Shown here in pieces: positions 59,078 through 64,000 of a stretch of DNA of 64,000 nucleotides. Position 1 is the first letter of the stretch, and every line of letters starts with the position of its first letter. The DNA is taken from assembly GCF_026210795.1 (NCBI RefSeq), contig NC_089443.1:2604001-2668000 (forward strand), read 5' to 3'. The stretch comes from Rhizophagus irregularis. Its lineage: Eukaryota > Glomeromycota > Glomeromycetes > Glomerales > Glomeraceae. The notes below the pieces were generated by a model. It did not search any database, was not told the origin of the DNA, and saw only the letters and a program-made list of their open reading frames with translations. The position numbers and the translations under genes are program-made.

Positions 59078-60300
59078 ATTACAACAGGACCTTTATAGTG
59101 TAATGAATCTAAGAGCCTTTTAAATTGAACAACATTCTCATAATAAAGGTCGAGATTGTTAATAGTATCTTCAGAAATACTTCTATAATACCTATATACA
59201 TATAAAAAATTACATTTTATTATAGATATAATCATATTAATTAAATAATTTTTAATTGTATTATCATTACCTTATTGTATGAATTGTCATACCAGCTAAA
59301 TTTTGACAGAACAAATCCAATGCTTTTAAACTAATACTTCCCAACACTATAAGAAAATTTAAAAATTCAGTTGAATATTTGAGATTTCGTAAGTCTTCTG
59401 AGCCCTTTTCCTTGCTCTTTACATTCTGCAGCTTATAATATAATATAGCAAAATCCTTTAAATACTGGTTTTTAGTCAAATGCACCTTGAATGACTTTAT
59501 TAGTAAGTTCCATTCAAAATTCTACAGATGAATCCTCAGTATCAAGAAATTTATTTAATTGTTTAATATGACCATTTTTTAGATATGTTAATAATAGATT
59601 ATTTTCATAATAAAATTTTGGTGTAAATTTAGTATTTTTTGGATTGGAAACAGCACAATGCAAACGATTCAAAAAAGTTGAATTAAAATAAATATGGGAA
59701 TATGGTGAACAGGGCTGCCTATAAGTTTTTTCTCACAGTTAACTAATCGAATGCACATTTCTAAATTAAATGTCAATATTAATAAATTAATAAATGATCA
59801 TTATACGTTAACTAATTTTCTTACCAAGACGATCAATAAACCATTATGATTCAACAATCATTTGCTGATTAAAATTGGTTATTTCTTCTTTATTGAGCTT
59901 TTTAGAATTAAATGGTAGTTTATTTGGAAACTTATTTGAAAACATTTCTTTTTCATTACTTCTCATCATTGTGCACCTCCATATGTAACTAGTGTTTGAT
60001 TAATATAAGTAACAATTTGTTCAGAATGAAGTCCAGGATATGGTTTATTTGAAAATGATGGCGGTGATGGTGGCAGTGATGAATCTTCTAAGTCTTTTCT
60101 TACTTTTTTAGGATTAGGTAAGATAGGAAACAAACTAGGTAAACCAAGTTATCGTTTTTGGTTATTTATTTTACATCTTGAGTTTCTAGAATATTTGTTA
60201 AGCCTTTTTTCATTATAGTCGTTATCAAGAATAATCTTTTATCCACATTTGCAAAATACTTCACATTTATTAGTAATAATAGCTACACAAAATTTATTAT

Positions 60301-60984
60301 CACTTAAGCGAGTTTGAGTATGCTTCCACTTCAACATTATAAAAGTAAAGTTTTAAAAGTTTTGTAAAAAAAAATGCATATTTAATTTCAAAATATATAC
60401 TTCTAATCGTGAGAAAAGGCGAAAAAATACTAAAACAGGATAAATTTGCTAAAACGAATAATATGACTATGAGAAATCCATTCAATTTGCCAAAACATAT
60501 AATATAACTATAAGAAAATTCTTACAATTCGCTAAAACCAAAAATTATGACTACCCCTTAAATTTTATGAATTTGCCAAAACTTAAATTTAGACATTAAA
60601 TTAAATTTGAGTTAATTCGCTAAAACTTAAATGTGACCTGTATATATATTTTCTGGGTGTTCTTTTTATTGAGTTCAACTGAACTGAACTGAACTGTGAA
60701 ATTCTTGTCGAATTCCATCCTATTTTATATTTTACAAATTTGATTTTTCTAATCTATGTGTTATTTTTCTAATCTGTTATCTTTTGAATTTGTTATTCTG
60801 TTACTTTCTATTCTTTCAATCTGTTATTTTTCTATCTATTACTTTCTATTCTTTTAATCTGTTGTTTTTCTATTCTGTTTTCTAATCTGTTATTCTTTCA
60901 TCTCTAATTTATAAATAGATATTACATCATAAATATTGCATTATATCACATGACTTACCATTACATTATATCACGTGATCTTTA
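60301..60984. repeat. Short repeats, no gene
   Basis: 60440-60650 has about four diverged copies of AATTTGCCAAAAC-TAAATTATGACTA. 60670-60695 is AACTG repeated. 60735-60905 is a degenerate AATCTGTTATTTTTCTATTC tract. No coding region is supported. Confidence 0.5.
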
Positions 60985-61089
60985 GGACATACTAGAAATC
61001 AGCTGATTTCTCTCAATTAGTAGCCTTAACCTCCACCCCTACCTAATTGAAATCTGATTGGCTAAAAAATTATTACTATTAAATATTAA

Positions 61090-62468
61090 TTGCCAATTCG
61101 CATGTGATAGATAGAAAAATTATCACAAATTTAAAATCTGCATTTCCTCCATAAATAAGTCAATCAATTTTTAACCAAATCACTTGAAATTTTTATTGAA
61201 AGGACTTTGAGATTTGATTTTTTTATCCTAATGTTTAATGTGATTCTTATAAAACTCAAAATTTTAAAAATCCATCTATAAATTGAACAAGTCGAAATTA
61301 CATATAAAATCTGCGTTTCCCTCATAGATAAGTCAATCAATTTTTAATCAAATTACTTAAAATTTTTGTTGAAAAAACCTTGAAATTATATCTTTTTTAT
61401 TCAAATATTTAATATTAATATTATAAAACTCAAAATTTTACAAAAAATTCCTAAGCATTGCCAATTAGTTAAAATTTGGAAATATTTTGAATAAATTTGC
61501 ACCACTTTTTTTTTACCTTATAAAAGTATTGGTTAGAAGCCTCAAATTTTATATTTACATACTTTTTCATATGTATTAATATATTCTTTAAAAAAAAATT
61601 AATTGAAAAAATACGGATTTTTTTTTTATATTTGATTTAATTGCAGATCCGCCTAAAATCGGCACTGCGTTACTAATAAAATTCGGGGTTAAATTTGCCG
61701 ATTTTGTGCTAGAACACAAACTTCAAAAAAGGATATCTCATAGATGACATATTGACTATAAAAAAAAAATCATATGATATACTGAAAAAATACTTGAAAA
61801 AAACGAATTTGCAAAAAAAAGTTATACATTCATATGCAAAATAATGAGTTTACTATGCGCGCGCGTCAGATTTACACCTTATAATATACGAAATTTCAAT
61901 ATTTCATTTTACTATATTGCATTATTTACATTAAAAACCTATAATTTTTAGCTTCTAAAGTTGTTTTTAAAAGCTTTTTTGAAATATTTTTATTATTAAA
62001 AACAAGTGAAAGTTGAAGAAAACCAGTTACAGAAATATAATTATAAAATTTTTTGGCAAATATGACTTGTCATAAAATGAAAGAAAATATTGTATTTATG
62101 ATATTTCTGTTTGTAAAATGGTTGAAACTTATTTCGCGCGCGAGATGCAAAAAATGCTTTTTTTTATTATCGCTATTATCCCCGAATTTTATTAGTAACG
62201 CAGTGCCGATTTTAGGTGGATCGGCAATTAATACTTTGAAATCTGTAAAAACTACCTAATTTTAAGCAATTATTGATTTTTTTTGCGATTTTTCAAATTT
62301 TTTAGTTTTCTAAGTTAAATAACTTTGCGGAAATAAATTTTGATGCTTTAAAATGATTTGTGCCACCCCCTAAATTACATATTCTGAATGTGTACAAAGT
62401 GTTTATTTTTAGATTATTAAGTAAAATCAGGTTTTCAATTAATCTATCGTTCACATGTGGATTAGCAA
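61090..62468. mobile_element. TTAA-flanked element (TTGCCAATTCGCATGTGA), 1379 bp with a nested copy
   Basis: TIR TTGCCAATTCGCATGTGATA and inverted TTGCTAATCCACATGTGAA; TTAA at 61086-61089 and 62469-62472. It contains a second TTAA element at 61641-62227. Both TIRs start TTGC, suggesting related piggyBac-like families. Confidence 0.82.
61641..62227. mobile_element. 587-bp piggyBac-like MITE (TTGCNGATCCGCC), copy 2
   Basis: TTGCAGATCCGCCTAAAATC to inverted ...TAGGTGGATCGGCAA; TTAA at 61637-61640 and 62228-62231. Inverted relative to copy 1 at 25944-26527, with colinear sequence including the CGCGCGCGAGATGCAAAAAA segment. Confidence 0.9.
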
Positions 62469-62823
62469 TTAAATATTATACATAATAATTAGTATTATGT
62501 AATTATCTTGGCTTCTAGTGATTCAATTTGAACAAACCTTTTTTTGTTTTGTAAAGCTAGATTTATAGAACTAAATGAGTGCTATAAATTAAAAAAAAGT
62601 TTATTAAAATTGGATCACTAGAAGTCAAGATAATTGCATTATAATAATTATTATAATGTAAATACAAATATCTTAGCTTCTAGTGATTCAATTTGAACAA
62701 ACTTTTTTTTGTTTTGTAAAACTAGATTTGTAAAGCTAAATGAGAGCTATAAATTAAAAAAAAGTTTATTAAAATTGGATCACTAGAAGTTAAGATAATT
62801 GCATTATAATAATTATATAAAAA

Positions 62824-63929
62824 TTTTATTTTTATTTTTATTTTTATTTTTAAATTTCAAGTGATCAAGATTACAGAAAGGTAGACAAGAACTAATACAA
62901 AATCAGCCAAACGCTACCCTATAACTACGCTATAATCAAACCGCCCGTAGACAGTGCTACCAGGGTGCTATAAAACAAACCTGTGAAGGTCTAACCAAAG
63001 CTTTTTCAACCACTTTAAACGTAACTAATAGCACTGTGTGAAACCATTAAAATTTAATTCTCCTAATGACTATATATTATGGATAACTAACCTATTTCAA
63101 AAAGACCTCAGGAAACTTTTTAGTGTTGTGCAGTCCAGCTGATAGAAAATTTTTTAGTGTCGTGCAATTCCCAAAGGGACAATTCTTCGACCTAAGATCT
63201 ACCTAGATAAGTCAATCCAATGATAGTCTAACATGTGACCACCTTGATTGGCATACTAAAAAAACTGCGGTACCCAACCTGTCACCTCCCTTATCATCCA
63301 AGTGATCATCGATTTTTAAAATGTAACACCAAGCCACCATGATGATCAAATTTTCCAGTATTCCCCAACCCCCCAAAGAAAATAAGGTTACACTGAAAAA
63401 AATGACCAAGAAAAACAAAAAGCAAAAAATAAAATCATAAATCTCAGGAAAACTCGAAGTGTAATGAGAAAAACCTGAGTAAAAAATACCAAACATACAC
63501 CTCAACTCTGTCTCCTTATTTTAGAAAACTAACTCCCCCGTTAACAATATCAACTAGCAAGAAATACGTTGGTCAGGAGCTCCTTCCAAGAAATAACAGT
63601 CCGGCCTGCGAACCACTTGGCCAGTTAGACTTTAAAGGCGTAGGAACCAAGACGCACTACTTTTCAACCTTTCAGAAAGCTTAGAGGAACGTTCATATGA
63701 AACTGCCATCTTACATTATTATTGGTAACTCCAAGACTCATGATAACGGTCCTAACTCAATATAAGCTGTAAGGAGTTCAGGCGAAACTAAAGACCTCAG
63801 TAATAATTTCATATAACGTCGAAAAGTCCTTTTACTATCACCTAAGGCAAAAAATCCTCATATTTTTCATCCATGTCTTTTTGGGAAAAAATGGGCAGAG
63901 CCCAATAGGAGAGAAAGTACAATGATCCC
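62824..63929 (-). mobile_element. Retro-insertion (1.1 kb) with 14-bp TSD and A-rich tail
   Basis: Flanked by TAATTATATAAAAA (62810-62823, 63930-63943). On the minus strand it ends in repeated AAAAAT units, the tail of a LINE or SINE type element. It lies inside Harbinger-like copy C. Related to the older repeat at 27886-30310. An open frame at 63212-63505 has no recognisable domain; this is probably a 5'-truncated, non-coding end. Confidence 0.78.
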
Positions 63930-64000
63930 TAATTATATAAAAATAATTAAATTACTTACATTTATATTTAGATATATAAATGTCACGTGATATATATAGA

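Larger units (their letters stand above)
54436..60300 (-). pseudogene. Long multi-exon gene of unknown family, broken by four MITEs
   Basis: Coding sense runs on the minus strand from near 60260 (VFCKCG*KIILDNDYNEKRL) through PYPGLHSEQIVTYINQTLVT, NPKNTKFTPKFYYENNLLLT, ISEDTINNLDLYYENVVQFK, VVIAITDCTILKFELQYSTN, SLVIVALIPTGND, IISIRSDGAAAEFQTQ, SGAYLLTFGNFTVQFDQLLT, YFDRNITHHERIKIAITAFF, KHGIESCEHIFGIFQQF, ALLLGYDFNEYAEI-like sequence (MKLTLLLGYDFNEYAEINF at 56642) and VNGAIFLEIQNHYFLIFSHT to 54436. Introns are GT-AG. Stops and frameshifts are frequent (EF*MEL near 59512, LP*KHG near 57220, KS*EID near 55889). MITEs lie at 58851-59077, 57645-57869, 56847-57023 and 54633-55593. It resembles a repeated lineage-specific gene, possibly transposase-derived; no known domain was identified. 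It may be two adjacent genes. Confidence 0.55.
60985..64000. mobile_element. Harbinger-like MITE, copy C, split by two insertions and cut by the window end
   Basis: The left end GGACATACTAGAAATCAGCT matches copies A and B (30391, 31147). It follows them to about 61089, resumes at 62469 (AAATATTATACATAATAATT) to 62823, and again from 63930 to the window end. The gaps are the insertions at 61090-62468 and 62824-63929. The right terminus lies beyond the window. Confidence 0.8.

Noticed and set aside
977-60300. TGA reassigned to Trp (alternative genetic code)
   Set aside because: Intact genes (AsnRS, RRM protein, PPIH) use only TGG for Trp, AsnRS terminates at TGA, and the decayed genes also have TAA, TAG and frameshifts.
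63212-63505. Open frame of 97 codons, minus strand
   Set aside because: Hydrophobic by T-richness only; the related copy at 29.6 kb does not keep the frame.

Overview
The window looks like nuclear DNA of an arbuscular mycorrhizal fungus, most like Rhizophagus (Glomeromycotina). It is very AT-rich, its genes carry short GTAAGT...TAG introns, and most of it is transposon-derived with nested insertions. Several of the decayed genes resemble families I associate with that lineage. No database search was possible, so the taxon is an inference. GENE-BEARING PART (about 1-15.6 kb): a transposase tail with a CCHC knuckle (1-339), a tRNA-like gene (499-578, minus), a decayed eight-exon gene (977-3243, minus), and a decayed HMG-box-like gene split by a MITE (3578-5245, minus). 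Four apparently intact genes follow: cytoplasmic asparaginyl-tRNA synthetase (6721-8919, 8 exons, plus), a four-RRM Mrn1/Nrd1-type RNA-binding protein (9513-11336, single exon, plus), an unrecognised basic, low-complexity protein (12820-14384, minus), and the spliceosomal cyclophilin PPIH (14583-15564, 7 exons, plus). The last two are divergent with about 200 bp between start codons. These genes serve translation, mRNA regulation and splicing; nothing suggests a shared operon or pathway. REPEAT PART (about 15.6-64 kb): I found no intact gene. Many elements can be bounded by terminal inverted repeats (TIRs) and target-site duplications (TSDs). They include three 240-bp mariner-like MITEs with TA TSDs, several TTAA-flanked piggyBac-like elements, a hAT element (39752-44636) broken by three later insertions, two MULE elements with transposase remains (35781-39502 and 46451-53665), a MULE-like element with 9-bp TSDs carrying a gene fragment (22121-24010), 8-bp-TSD MITEs, Harbinger-like MITEs with TTA TSDs, two retro-insertions with long TSDs, a 185-bp tandem satellite (34141-35560), a Plavaka/KDZ-type transposase relic (45070-46165), and a long multi-exon pseudogene (54436-60300) hit by four MITEs. 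MOST UNUSUAL SIGNAL: two large CACTGG-ended elements (24186-27173 and 48583-53247) contain tandem arrays of about 10 and about 21 modules. Read on the minus strand, each module is a 32-37 nt exon-like core bounded by a pyrimidine-rich YAG acceptor and, in most, a GTAAG/GTAAA donor. The intervening segments are about 80-95 nt, the size of a local intron. A third array of the same design but different sequence (about 20735-21830, plus) has 44-nt cores, GTAAGT-like donors, CTAAC-like branch points and TTTAG acceptors. These resemble tandem micro-exon/intron cassettes carried by DNA transposons. A second theme is that most premature stops in the decayed genes are explained by C:G to T:A changes (TGG to TGA or TAG, CAA to TAA, CGA to TGA).
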